Shown: positions 26,143 to 34,139 of the stretch, one piece after another
Layout of the letters: every line of letters starts with the position of its first letter
How positions within the stretch are numbered: the first letter of the stretch is position 1
DNA from: Euryarchaeota archaeon
GTDB lineage: Archaea; Thermoplasmatota; SW-10-69-26; JACQPN01
NCBI GenBank assembly: GCA_016207515.1
Contig: JACQPN010000002.1
Location: 76,350-140,349, forward strand
DNA: 64,000 nucleotides
Direction of reading: 5' to 3'
Program-made: the position numbers and the translations under genes
Notes under the pieces: generated by a model
Told to the model about the DNA's origin: nothing
Database searches by the model: none
What the model saw: only the letters and a program-made list of their open reading frames with translations

Positions 26143-26706
26143 GTGCCGTCGTTCGTTATCCACGCCACCATCCCCGCGCTCGTGATGCTTGCGAGCCGGC
26201 GCTTCGACTGGCGAAAAGTCCTCGCGCTCCTGCCTCTCACCTTCCTTTGCGACATCGATTATTTCCTCGGCATCCACCGCGCCTCACTGCACAACGTCTT
26301 CATCCTCGCCGCCGTCGCGGTCCCGATATACCTCATCGATTCGGGAAGACTGCAGCGCCACGCGCACCTGCGCGAAAACTTCTACATCGCGTCCATCTAC
26401 GTCGCAAGCCACCTCATCATGGACTCATTCGCCGGCGGCATCGTGCCCTTCTACCCCATCTTCAACCAGACGCTCTTCATCGACGTCTCCGTCATCGTCG
26501 ACACCCGCACGAACACGCCCATCGTGGATGTCGCACCCGGCACCTTCGATGGGCCGCCCACGGTCTCGACGTTCTACGAATTCCTCAACGGAAGCGAAGC
26601 CGCGATACTGGTGTTCGTCGCGATCTCCATCCTCGCACTCGTCGTCTTCAAGCGAGGCTCCGTCGTCGAAAGGCACGTGGTGTTGAGACCGCTCGAAAAA
26701 GAGTGA
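26143..26706 (+). CDS. YdjM-like membrane-bound putative metal-dependent hydrolase
   Basis: A 187-residue protein with several membrane helices. HATIPALVML at the start, LCDIDYFLGIHRASLHN, and ASHLIMDSFAGGIVPF give the His/Asp pattern of the YdjM/DUF457 family of membrane-bound metal-dependent hydrolases. A final hydrophobic helix is followed by a basic tail. Substrates of the family are unknown. The GTG at 26143 lies 25 bases after CATTAA (26115-26120), so it is probably leaderless. Confidence 0.7.
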   Translation: MPSFVIHATIPALVMLASRRFDWRKVLALLPLTFLCDIDYFLGIHRASLHNVFILAAVAVPIYLIDSGRLQRHAHLRENFYIASIYVASHLIMDSFAGGIVPFYPIFNQTLFIDVSVIVDTRTNTPIVDVAPGTFDGPPTVSTFYEFLNGSEAAILVFVAISILALVVFKRGSVVERHVVLRPLEKE

Positions 26707-27002
26707 GACAGGCCACGAAGGCGAGAATGATCGGCCACCTCCCTCGCACTTTCCGGTGTTAGGGCGCGAGCGTAGACAAGGGTGCGTCCGGGAGGCTGGA
26801 GCGCCATAGGCGGAGCAGGGATAAACGCATCATGGAGGATACCGTGAGCGGCGGTTTATTGGAAACCGTGTCCCTGCTCCACTTACCCTTGGTAACCTGT
26901 GAGTATGTAAACATTTTGTCAGCACCCCGCGGGAAGAACAACCGGGTCGGTGCCCTCCGCCCCCCTAGGACCCGATCCGTCGGCGCTTGCTGCGAACCGA
27001 GC
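26707..27002. other. Structured region between convergent genes
   Basis: No credible gene is present. The segment holds a long-range inverted repeat: GGAGCAGGGA (26812-26821) with TCCCTGCTCC (26871-26880), inner arms ATAAAC (26821-26826) with GTTTAT (26854-26859), and a small hairpin GGTTT-ATTGG-AAACC (26853-26867). Bases 26880-26940 are markedly AT-rich. It lies downstream of both the YdjM-like and hjc genes, so a shared terminator or a small RNA is possible. Confidence 0.45.
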
Positions 27003-27512
27003 CTATCCCGTCATGTATTCGATGAAGCTCGCCAAAGGCATCCCCTCATCGAAGCGGAGGATGAAATTCCCCCCATCGCTCACAGCCGCCTTCGGGATCC
27101 GCTCGTAAAGGACCCTCATCGCCCCCGTGAAACCGCCGGCAGGCAGCGAATAGAACCGCCACGGGTCACGCCCCCGCAGGTTCTTCTTCCGGTAAGCGTA
27201 GAGCGGGACTATGCCGGCCCGGCCACAGTCTGTGAGCATCTTCTGGGCCTGCACCTTCATCTGCGTGGTGTTGCTAAGATGGATCGTCATCCCGCTCGAG
27301 GCCTTCACCTCGATCGGAAAGCAGATGTCGCCTCGTAGCGCCACCAGGTCCACGCCAAGCGAACCCGCAGCGCGCACCACCATGAAGGGGCGCTTCGCGA
27401 TCCGCCCGTAACTATCCGCTACATCCTGGTCGAGGGCACCCGTCACCTTCCTCACCACATCCATATCGCCTGACAAGAGGCCCTTGAGTTCCCGTTCGAA
27501 TACCGAAGACAC
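27003..27512 (-). CDS. hjc: Holliday junction resolvase Hjc-like protein
   Basis: A 169-residue PD-(D/E)XK nuclease of the archaeal Hjc type that cuts four-way junctions during recombination. Key positions are visible: Glu in SSVFERELKGLL, Asp in SLGVDLVALRG and the E-K pair in FPIEVKAS, followed by a Gln-rich helix (NTTQMKVQAQKML). A roughly 25-residue insertion separates the first and second blocks (VTGALDQDVADSYGRIAKR). The GTG at 27512 is 28 bases downstream of CTTTAATT read on the minus strand (27537-27544), so the longer frame to 27647 is rejected. Confidence 0.85.
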   Translation of the reverse strand: MSSVFERELKGLLSGDMDVVRKVTGALDQDVADSYGRIAKRPFMVVRAAGSLGVDLVALRGDICFPIEVKASSGMTIHLSNTTQMKVQAQKMLTDCGRAGIVPLYAYRKKNLRGRDPWRFYSLPAGGFTGAMRVLYERIPKAAVSDGGNFILRFDEGMPLASFIEYMTG

Positions 27513-27691
27513 GGTCGCGGATAGCCCATCTTGCGTCTTTAATTGCACCGTTCCCGCGTGGCGGCTGGGTCCCGCCCGTGAAGGCCTGCGCTCGTCAATT
27601 AGACGAGGGCCGACCTTGCACCCCGTTTGGACGCCCCAAGAAAGCATTTAATAGCCCGCGAGACCGATTTGTAATACACAGCGAGGGAAGT

Positions 27692-28219
27692 ATGTTGGAA
27701 CGGGTTTCTGCGCGTGAGATCATGACGACCTCGCCGGTCACGATCCCCTCCGAGGCCCTCGTTGTCGATGCGGCGAGGATAATGGCCGAAAACGACGTGG
27801 GAAGCCTCATCGTCGTCGACCATGGGGCGCCCGTGGGGATAATCACGGAGCGCGACCTCGTCGTGAAGGTGCTTGCCAAGAACAACGGGCATTCGCCCGT
27901 GCGCGATGTGATGTCCTCCCCTGTCGTCACCATAGGACCCGAGACCGACGTCTTCGATGCGGCGCGCAAGATGCTACGCCTAGGCATCCGGCGTCTTGCC
28001 GTGACCGATGGGACGAGACTCGTTGGCATCGTGACGGAGAGGGACCTTCTCGCCGTGTCACCGACGCTCATCGAGGCGACTAGCGAGTTGGACCGTGTGC
28101 GGCCACAGGCGGATTCTGGCCCGATGCAAGGCAAGTGCGACGGCTGCTCGACGCTCTCGGACCGCCTCATGGGCAGAGACGGGCTCCTCCTTTGCGAGGA
28201 CTGCCTCACAGAAGATTAG
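27692..28219 (+). CDS. CBS-pair protein with C-terminal zinc ribbon
   Basis: 175 residues: two CBS domains (about 5-60 and 66-120; VSAREIMTTSPVTIPSEALV, GSLIVVDHGAPVGIITERDL, VRDVMSSPVVTIGPETDV) that form one Bateman module, expected to bind an adenine nucleotide or related ligand. The end carries two Cys pairs (KCDGCSTL, LLCEDCL), a small zinc ribbon. The ATG follows GAGGG. It lies 26 bases ahead of a second CBS gene and is likely co-transcribed with it. Target of regulation unknown. Confidence 0.85.
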   Translation: MLERVSAREIMTTSPVTIPSEALVVDAARIMAENDVGSLIVVDHGAPVGIITERDLVVKVLAKNNGHSPVRDVMSSPVVTIGPETDVFDAARKMLRLGIRRLAVTDGTRLVGIVTERDLLAVSPTLIEATSELDRVRPQADSGPMQGKCDGCSTLSDRLMGRDGLLLCEDCLTED

Positions 28220-28245
28220 TTTGACCGAAAAGGAGGTCGATTGAC

Positions 28246-29055
28246 GTGAAAGCCAAAGATCTGATGACCACCGACATAATCAGCGTCGATAAGGATGAGA
28301 AACTCGAAATGGTCGTTTCGACCATGCGGAAAGCCCGCATCAGCAAGGTGCCCGTCACCGAGAAGGGAAAGCTCGTGGGCGTCATCACCGATGGAAGTAT
28401 CGCAGACGAGCTCGGGTCGATAAAGACCAAGGGGATGCAGGCGTCTGCGCTTCACGCCTCATCCGCGATGACGAAGGAGTTTCACTCCGTAGGGCCGGAC
28501 GCGGAATTCGGCGACATCATCGAGATATGCAAGAAGGACAACGTGGGACTCCTCCCCGTCGTCGAAAACGGGCGACTCCAAGGGATAATCACGAAGGCCG
28601 ATATCTTGAAGTTCGTCGACAGCCACGCTCAACTACACACCGTGATGCAACGCACCCTCCACGCGGTACATCCGGGCGAGCGTGTGGTGCACGCGAGGCG
28701 CATGATGTTAGACCATGGGATCGAAAGGCTTCCCGTGATAGAACAAGGAAAGGTCGTCGGCATGGTGGGCGAATACGACATCGCCCTGGGGCTCGACGAG
28801 TTCAAGAAAAAATACCCCCCTAACCACCAGGCCGCGCAACTCAAGAACTTCCTCGTGGACGACATAATGGTCCGAAACGTGATATCGGCCAGGCCCGAGA
28901 CCTCGATACGAGACGCGGCGAAGACGATGCTCGAAAAGGACGTCGGGGCGCTCCCGGTCGTCGATGGAACCGGAAAAATCGCCGGGATGGTCACGAGGAC
29001 GGACCTCATAAGGAGCGGAACGAACTCGAATCACCATAAGGTCAGCGGGCATTAG
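28246..29055 (+). CDS. Four-CBS-domain protein
   Basis: 269 residues made of four CBS motifs, that is two Bateman modules: KAKDLMTTDIISVDKDEKLE, SSAMTKEFHSVGPDAEFGDI, HTVMQRTLHAVHPGERVVHA and VDDIMVRNVISARPETSIRD. No catalytic domain is attached. The GTG at 28246 is preceded by AAAGGAGGTC, the best Shine-Dalgarno site in the window (28229-28238). Together with the preceding CBS/zinc protein it looks like an energy- or nucleotide-sensing pair. Confidence 0.88.
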   Translation: MKAKDLMTTDIISVDKDEKLEMVVSTMRKARISKVPVTEKGKLVGVITDGSIADELGSIKTKGMQASALHASSAMTKEFHSVGPDAEFGDIIEICKKDNVGLLPVVENGRLQGIITKADILKFVDSHAQLHTVMQRTLHAVHPGERVVHARRMMLDHGIERLPVIEQGKVVGMVGEYDIALGLDEFKKKYPPNHQAAQLKNFLVDDIMVRNVISARPETSIRDAAKTMLEKDVGALPVVDGTGKIAGMVTRTDLIRSGTNSNHHKVSGH

Positions 29056-29172
29056 GCGCCCGTTAGGCCCGCGCCGCTCAGGGAAGTGTTCTAGGCTAGG
29101 GTATCAACCGGGTGCGCGAGGTTTCGACCCTTGCTGCGTCGCTCGATGGCCGGCTTCAAGAGCCACAGGGAG

Positions 29173-29244
29173 CCGAACCCAAGTTCGGAGGACTCGCGAA
29201 GCTCGTCCTCCTCTCATCGAATGTCGCTTCGCTCCATTCGATGA
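29173..29244. repeat. Inverted repeats downstream of tRNA-Thr
   Basis: Two perfect hairpins: CCGAAC-CCAA-GTTCGG (29173-29188) and TCATCGAATG (29214-29223) with CATTCGATGA (29235-29244) around an 11-base loop. On the minus strand they follow the tRNA-Thr 3' end by 15 bases, so they may take part in trailer processing or termination. Confidence 0.5.
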
Positions 29245-29259
29245 CCCTTCTGATGAAAA

Positions 29260-29332
29260 GCCACCTTTGGGAGTCGAACCCAAGACCTTCTGATTACAAG
29301 TCAGACGCTCTACCAGACTGAGCTAAGGTGGC
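29260..29332 (-). tRNA. tRNA-Thr (anticodon TGT)
   Basis: Minus-strand cloverleaf. Acceptor GCCACCT pairs fully with AGGTGGC, D stem GCTC/GAGC, anticodon stem TCTGA/TCAGA around CTTGTAA, T arm TTGGG-TTCGACT-CCCAA. The discriminator is T, as usual for archaeal tRNA-Thr. CCA is not encoded and there is no intron. It decodes ACA. Confidence 0.95.
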
Positions 29333-29465
29333 AAATGCGTTAATTACGCCGCCCTGTCTCGCCCATTCGCATCTGGTGTCTCGACTCCAGGTCGCGGGAA
29401 GCCTGCCTTCGCCGCAATCCTTGCCAAGCCCCACACCTAGATAATCCCTTCGACGTGTCCAAGCG

Positions 29466-30026
29466 TCAGGATTTCTGGTACCTCCCCATCAACTCGCCCC
29501 ATGCGAGTACCTTCCCCTCCATCGCCTTCGTGAAATTGGCTAGGTCCGCGCCCCGCGCCAAGGCGAGCGGCTCCGAGAGCGCGTAGGCCTTGAAGAAATA
29601 CCTGTGGTCTCCTGACGGCGGGCAGGGACCCGTGTACCCGGTCCTTCCGGCGCCGTTCTGACCCTCGTGCGCCCCAAAACCTTCGAGGTCGGCGTCCTTT
29701 GCAAGGGACGCCCGTTCGATGGGGAGGTTCCAGAACGTCCAGTGGAGGAACGTGCCGCGCGGCGCGTCGGGGTCGTCCATGATGAGGGCGAGGGCCTTGG
29801 CGCCGGCGGGGACGTTGCCGATGGTTATCGGCGGCGAGACGTTCTCCCCTTGGCAAGTGTATTCGCGCGGGATCGGGGATCCTTCGGTGAAATCACTCGA
29901 CGTGATGGTCAACGCCTTTGGTGAGTCCGTCAATGGGTCCATGGTGACTCCTGCGATCCAGCCGGCGACGAGGATGAGGAGCGACACGAGCGTCGTTTTC
30001 CCCCCACGGCCCGGTAGTACTGTCAC
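29466..30026 (-). CDS. PEBP / YbhB-YbcL family protein with N-terminal anchor
   Basis: A phosphatidylethanolamine-binding-protein-like domain fills residues about 38-185: LTITSSDFTEGSPIPREYTC, LALIMDDPDAPRGTFLHWTF and TGPCPPSGDHRYFFKAYAL (the DPDAP and GxHRY ligand-site motifs). From the GTG at 30026 the product (186 residues) starts with a membrane or signal segment (TTLVSLLILVAGWIAGV), so it acts outside the membrane. GGGG lies about 5 bases before this start; the open frame extends to 30470 but without family-like sequence. The molecular role of prokaryotic PEBP proteins is unclear. Confidence 0.85.
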   Translation of the reverse strand: MTVLPGRGGKTTLVSLLILVAGWIAGVTMDPLTDSPKALTITSSDFTEGSPIPREYTCQGENVSPPITIGNVPAGAKALALIMDDPDAPRGTFLHWTFWNLPIERASLAKDADLEGFGAHEGQNGAGRTGYTGPCPPSGDHRYFFKAYALSEPLALARGADLANFTKAMEGKVLAWGELMGRYQKS

Positions 30027-30246
30027 ACGCCCCTGATGGCGCCCGCATGGCATAATCGTCACCATCGCGCCCTTTGGAGGATGCGCGTTCCTCAGGAAGA
30101 AGCGCCATCGCTTTTCGCCGACCGCTGCTGCGTCACGGATTATCGTCGTGATCACGTGTGTCCGCGGTTGCCCGCAAGCGGGCGCGGCCCACCAGCGTGC
30201 GCCACGGGTATCAAGGATGGATCCGACCTCACCGACCCGATCAGCG

Positions 30247-31266
30247 TCAATCCGCGAAGTGGATATCGGCGACGAAGTGGCGTTCTTCGGGACTGTAGTT
30301 GCGCACTTCGCGGATCGTGCGCACCTCGTGGCGACGCGACGCCCCGGACCGGTCGAGGGCGTATTCCGTCCTTCTTGGGGCGTCGTCGGGCGATGAGATG
30401 AAATGGAAGTGCACGACGCCGCCCGGGCGCGTCGCCGAGATCGCATCCTGGAGAAACGCCTCGGCCCCATGCGGCAGGTTCATTATCACGCGGTCGACGC
30501 CTCCTTTGAGCGACGTTGCGACGTCCCGTGCGTCGCCCAACACGGCACGAACCTTGCCCCCCACCTTGTTCGCGGCCACGTTCTCGACAAGCAGGGCGTA
30601 CGCGTCCGGATTGAGATCGACCGCGTAGACGCGCTCGGGGGCGGCGTTCTTGGCGATCATGACGGCGAAAGGCCCGACGCCGGCGAACATGTCGAAGACG
30701 ACCTCGCCACTACGGACCTGCGAGGTCACGCGATTGCGCTCGGTGGCAAGGCGCGGTGAAAAATAGGCCCGAGCGACGTCCACTTTGAGGTCCAATCCAT
30801 ACTCGCGATGGCGCGTCGTGGTCCGGTCTTCGCCGGCGACGACCTCGACGCGGCGTAGACGGAGTTCGCCTTTCACGCCTTCGTCGATGGCGACGACCTT
30901 GGCGTTCTTGTTGGCTTTGAGGAGTGCTTTGCCGATCTCGGCCTTCTGACTTCGAAGCGGCGGCGGTAGCTTGATGATTATTATGTCGCCGATCACGTCG
31001 AAGCTCGACGGAAGAAGCGCTCGCAAGGACTCCGGCACGTCGAGGATCTCGGAATAATCGCGCGGAAGAAGGGGCGTCTCCTCAAAATCGAACAGGCCGC
31101 TTTCCACCTTGAAGCCGAGAAGCGTCGCACCTTCCTCCACCGGGAAAAGAACGTCTTCGCCCTCCTTCGCCACGCGTAATCCGATCTTCAGGACGCGCGC
31201 CTCCACTAGCCGGCGCCGTACCTCCTCCGCGTCGGCGCTGGCGACCCGCACGTAACGCTGGAGCAC
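30247..31266 (-). CDS. trm5: Trm5-type tRNA (guanine37-N1)-methyltransferase
   Basis: Archaeal class I enzyme that methylates G37 next to the anticodon to prevent frameshifting. N-terminal domain 1 (LQRYVRVASADAEEVRRRL), a middle linker domain (ILDVPESLRALLPSSFDVIG), and the Rossmann domain with FDMFAGVGPFAVMIAK, VYAVDLNPDAYALLVEN and the catalytic-loop NLPHGAEAFL. The GTG at 31266 is chosen: it lies 29 bases from the TATA element, whereas the ATG at 31288-31290 touches that element. It diverges from dphB. The product would be 339 residues. Confidence 0.93.
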   Translation of the reverse strand: MLQRYVRVASADAEEVRRRLVEARVLKIGLRVAKEGEDVLFPVEEGATLLGFKVESGLFDFEETPLLPRDYSEILDVPESLRALLPSSFDVIGDIIIIKLPPPLRSQKAEIGKALLKANKNAKVVAIDEGVKGELRLRRVEVVAGEDRTTTRHREYGLDLKVDVARAYFSPRLATERNRVTSQVRSGEVVFDMFAGVGPFAVMIAKNAAPERVYAVDLNPDAYALLVENVAANKVGGKVRAVLGDARDVATSLKGGVDRVIMNLPHGAEAFLQDAISATRPGGVVHFHFISSPDDAPRRTEYALDRSGASRRHEVRTIREVRNYSPEERHFVADIHFAD

Positions 31267-31287
31267 GAGCCTCGTGATGCCCGGCCT

Positions 31288-31300
31288 CATTTATATCTTA
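31288..31300. promoter_or_regulatory. Shared divergent TATA element of trm5 and dphB
   Basis: The sequence CATTTATATCTTA reads as TATA on both strands. Its centre is about 29 bases from the trm5 GTG (31266) and 25 bases from the dphB GTG (31320). Both genes can therefore be leaderless and would compete for the same element. Confidence 0.6.
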
Positions 31301-31319
31301 GGGCCCCTATGCGCCTCGC

Positions 31320-32102
31320 GTGAGCGGACTCGTCTTCATAGGATTGGGCCTTCACGACGAGAAGGACATCACCCTGCGAGGCCTTGAGGAGGCCCGCTCG
31401 TGCGACGCGCTTTTCCTCGAATCCTACACGTCGCTTCAGGCCCCGACCTCGCGAAAAGGGCTTGAGAAGCAAGTGGGAAAGCCCATCACTCGGGTCACGC
31501 GAAAGGACGTCGAAGGCGGCGATGCGATCTTGGCGGCCGCATCGCGTGGAAAAGCGGGTCTCCTCGTCGTCGGCGATTCCATGGCCGCGACGACGCACAT
31601 CGACTTGCGCCTTCGCGCCGAAAAGGCGGGCATACGCACGTCGATAGTGCACAACGCGTCGATAATCACCGCCGCGGCCGGATCCCTCGGGCTCCAGTCG
31701 TACAAATTCGGCAGAAGCACGACGCTCGTCATCAGCCGGCCGGGCTTTGCGCCGGAAAGCCCGTACGACGTCGTCGCGGCGAACCTTGCAGCTGGAAACC
31801 ATACGCTCGTGCTCCTTGACATCGATGTCGAGTCGGGGCGTTACATGACTGCGAACGAGGGACTTTCTCAACTCGAGTCGATAAGCCGCAAGCGCGGCGA
31901 CGGGCTCATCGGGGAAGATACGACCTGTTGCGTCGTTACGCGCGTCGGGGGCCCGAGCGAGACCGCGAAGGCCGGCCCGCTCAAGGCATTGGCGTCCATG
32001 GACTTCGGGCCGCCGCTCCACGCGATCGTCGTCCCGGGGCGTCTTCACGACGTCGAGGCCGAGGCCCTTCGGATCCTGGCCGGTCTTACGACCTTGGGCT
32101 GA
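31320..32102 (+). CDS. dphB: Diphthine synthase
   Basis: SAM-dependent methyltransferase (260 residues) of the tetrapyrrole-methylase fold that methylates the modified histidine of elongation factor 2 in diphthamide synthesis. Visible blocks are GLVFIGLGLHDEKDITLRGL, FLESYTS, LLVVGDSMAATTHIDL (the usual ATTH motif), IVHNASIITAAAGSLGLQSY and LLDIDVES near LEQL-like helices. Length and order match archaeal DphB. The GTG at 31320 is set by the shared TATA upstream. Confidence 0.95.
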   Translation: MSGLVFIGLGLHDEKDITLRGLEEARSCDALFLESYTSLQAPTSRKGLEKQVGKPITRVTRKDVEGGDAILAAASRGKAGLLVVGDSMAATTHIDLRLRAEKAGIRTSIVHNASIITAAAGSLGLQSYKFGRSTTLVISRPGFAPESPYDVVAANLAAGNHTLVLLDIDVESGRYMTANEGLSQLESISRKRGDGLIGEDTTCCVVTRVGGPSETAKAGPLKALASMDFGPPLHAIVVPGRLHDVEAEALRILAGLTTLG

Positions 32103-32282
32103 TGGTCGCACACGCCGGGGATGCAACCCCGACGTTCCCTGCCGCCCACGCGCGGCGGAAAGTATTTGATTGTTCCATGTTCCTCATGAAACACATAGGA
32201 GGCTGTCGGGGCGACGCCAACGCACAAGGACACCGGCCAAACGTCGGCAGGCGGCCCCTTCGCGGTCCTCGGGGCCGTCGTC

Positions 32283-34127
32283 ATGCTTCTCGGGGGCCTG
32301 TCACCGTTGATCGTCGACTCGTCGCAGGCGCATGGCGCCGAACTCGTCGCCGTTCTCCCTTACGAGGCGCTCGGGACGTCGGCCGTGATGGCGGGAAGCG
32401 ACGTGTTCGTGTTCGGAGGGTTCGACAACGACGCCTCCTATTTCGACTCGATAGTCCGGTTCAACACGACCACCAAGGTCGTGACCACGATGGCCGCGAC
32501 GCTTCCCGGTCCGCGGGCGTGGACGAGCGCCGTCTGGGACGGTGAAGCGGCCTACGTCTTCGGCGGTTACGGAGCGACCTGCCCCGGGTGCTCCAAAGCG
32601 CCGCTGCGGGACATCATCAAGTACGACCCCTCGACCGATACGGCCGTGGAACTCACGGCGGAGTTTCCCACGGGCCGACGCGGGACGAGCGCCGTGTGGA
32701 ACGGTTCGAAGGCGTTCATCTTCGCAGGGGAGACGCCCGGCGGACTCTCGTCGAGTGTGTCGACCTTCGATCCGGTGACCGGCGTGGTCGCGAGCGCTAG
32801 CGGCGCCTTCTCGAGTGGACGGACGGAGACGAGCGCGATCTGGGACGGGCGAAACGCCTACGTCTTCGGCGGCCGCGGGTGCGCCACCTCTTCCGGGTAC
32901 TGCTCGCAGATCACGAGGTACAACACGACGACGGGCACAACGACCGTGATGGGCGCGACGCCACCGGAGGAACTCGCCTCCACGAGTGCTGCGTGGGACG
33001 GTTACGCCGCGCACGTGTTCGGCGGAAGGCGCTGCGACGGTCAATGTTACTATGAGTGGAAGGTCTTCCGGTACGACACGACGACCGGAAGCCTCACGAC
33101 GGCGCCGGCCGGAAGCATCTACCCACGCTACGGCATCGGAGCGGCCACCGATGGCAACGGCATCTACCTCTTCGGAGGCGGCGTGGAGCAAGATCATTTC
33201 CCCGACCCCGTCGGTTACGCGTACTCCACGATCTTCAACTATACCCTCACACCGGCCGGCACGGGAAGTGTCCTGGCCATCGCGGGGCCGGGTCGCGGCG
33301 AGACACGGGTCACATGGGGTCCACCCGCCTCTAACACGACGCTCGGCCCCATCACGGGCTACGCGCTCTACCGGCAACCGCCCATCGGGATCTTCTCGCA
33401 GATCGCGTCGCTCCCATCGACGGCCAGGTCGTACAACGACACCGGCCTCGGCGACAACGAGACGTGGGAATACTACGTGACGGCCTTCAACTACGCCGGG
33501 GAGGGCGAGGATAGCAACCTGGCGTCCGTGACTACCTACGGACTCCCATCGGCGCCTCGAAACCTCGCGGCGGTCGCAGGGCCTGGCCGACTCCAGGTGA
33601 GCCTCACGTGGTCGGGGCCTGCGAGTTCGGGCGGCGCGGGGGTCGCCGGTTACACCGTGTACCGGGGCCCCGTGGGCGGACCTCTTTCGAGCGTCGCGCT
33701 GGTCCCCTCCAACACTTTCACCGATTCCGGCCTCACGGACGGCGCCTCCTACGAATACCGGGTGTCCGCGAGAAACCTCGTCGGGGAGGGACCGTTGAGT
33801 GCGGCGGTTGTGGCGACGGCGTACAACGCCACCGCGCCATCGGCGCCTACCGACCTCGTCGCGATCCCGTCCGGTATCGGCACGGTCCGCCTCACTTGGG
33901 AAGCTGCGGCGGACGGAGGTCGCCCGATAACGGGCCACGTCGTTTACCGCGGCCATTTCGTCCCCGCGTGTGCCTGCTTCCTATACGGGCCTCTTGACGC
34001 GGGACCGGGGACGCAGTTCACGGACACGAACGTGCCCACGGGCATCTATCAATACAAGGTGGCGGCGCGTAACGTCGTCGGCCTAGGCCCGCAATCGGCC
34101 GGCGCCCACACGGTGGCGGCGCGTTGA
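32283..34127 (+). CDS. Kelch-repeat / fibronectin-III-like surface protein (first copy)
   Basis: A 614-residue exported protein. Residues about 25-325 hold six kelch repeats with the pattern TSAVWDG..AYVFGGYG and F(D/N)..T..V, a predicted beta-propeller. Then come three fibronectin-III-like modules (APRNLAAVAGPGRLQVSLTW, APTDLVAIPSGIGTVRLTWE and one before). Signal-like residues FAVLGAVVMLLGGLSPLIV partly precede the ATG at 32283, which sits inside the hydrophobic stretch; no usable codon exists upstream in frame. An ATG at 32186 in another frame gives a basic lead-in, so a one-base indel near the CCCC at 32255 is likely. It has no C-terminal anchor. A paralogue lies at 58532-60820. Confidence 0.8.
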   Translation: MLLGGLSPLIVDSSQAHGAELVAVLPYEALGTSAVMAGSDVFVFGGFDNDASYFDSIVRFNTTTKVVTTMAATLPGPRAWTSAVWDGEAAYVFGGYGATCPGCSKAPLRDIIKYDPSTDTAVELTAEFPTGRRGTSAVWNGSKAFIFAGETPGGLSSSVSTFDPVTGVVASASGAFSSGRTETSAIWDGRNAYVFGGRGCATSSGYCSQITRYNTTTGTTTVMGATPPEELASTSAAWDGYAAHVFGGRRCDGQCYYEWKVFRYDTTTGSLTTAPAGSIYPRYGIGAATDGNGIYLFGGGVEQDHFPDPVGYAYSTIFNYTLTPAGTGSVLAIAGPGRGETRVTWGPPASNTTLGPITGYALYRQPPIGIFSQIASLPSTARSYNDTGLGDNETWEYYVTAFNYAGEGEDSNLASVTTYGLPSAPRNLAAVAGPGRLQVSLTWSGPASSGGAGVAGYTVYRGPVGGPLSSVALVPSNTFTDSGLTDGASYEYRVSARNLVGEGPLSAAVVATAYNATAPSAPTDLVAIPSGIGTVRLTWEAAADGGRPITGHVVYRGHFVPACACFLYGPLDAGPGTQFTDTNVPTGIYQYKVAARNVVGLGPQSAGAHTVAAR

Positions 34128-34139
34128 GCCGCCGCGTGC

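Noticed and set aside
29112-29321. 69-residue frame across tRNA-Thr
   Set aside because: It runs through the tRNA gene and the inverted repeats; coding is implausible.
32301-33956. 551-residue minus-strand frame opposite the kelch/FN3 gene
   Set aside because: Arg/Gly-rich shadow of a well-supported repeat protein on the plus strand.
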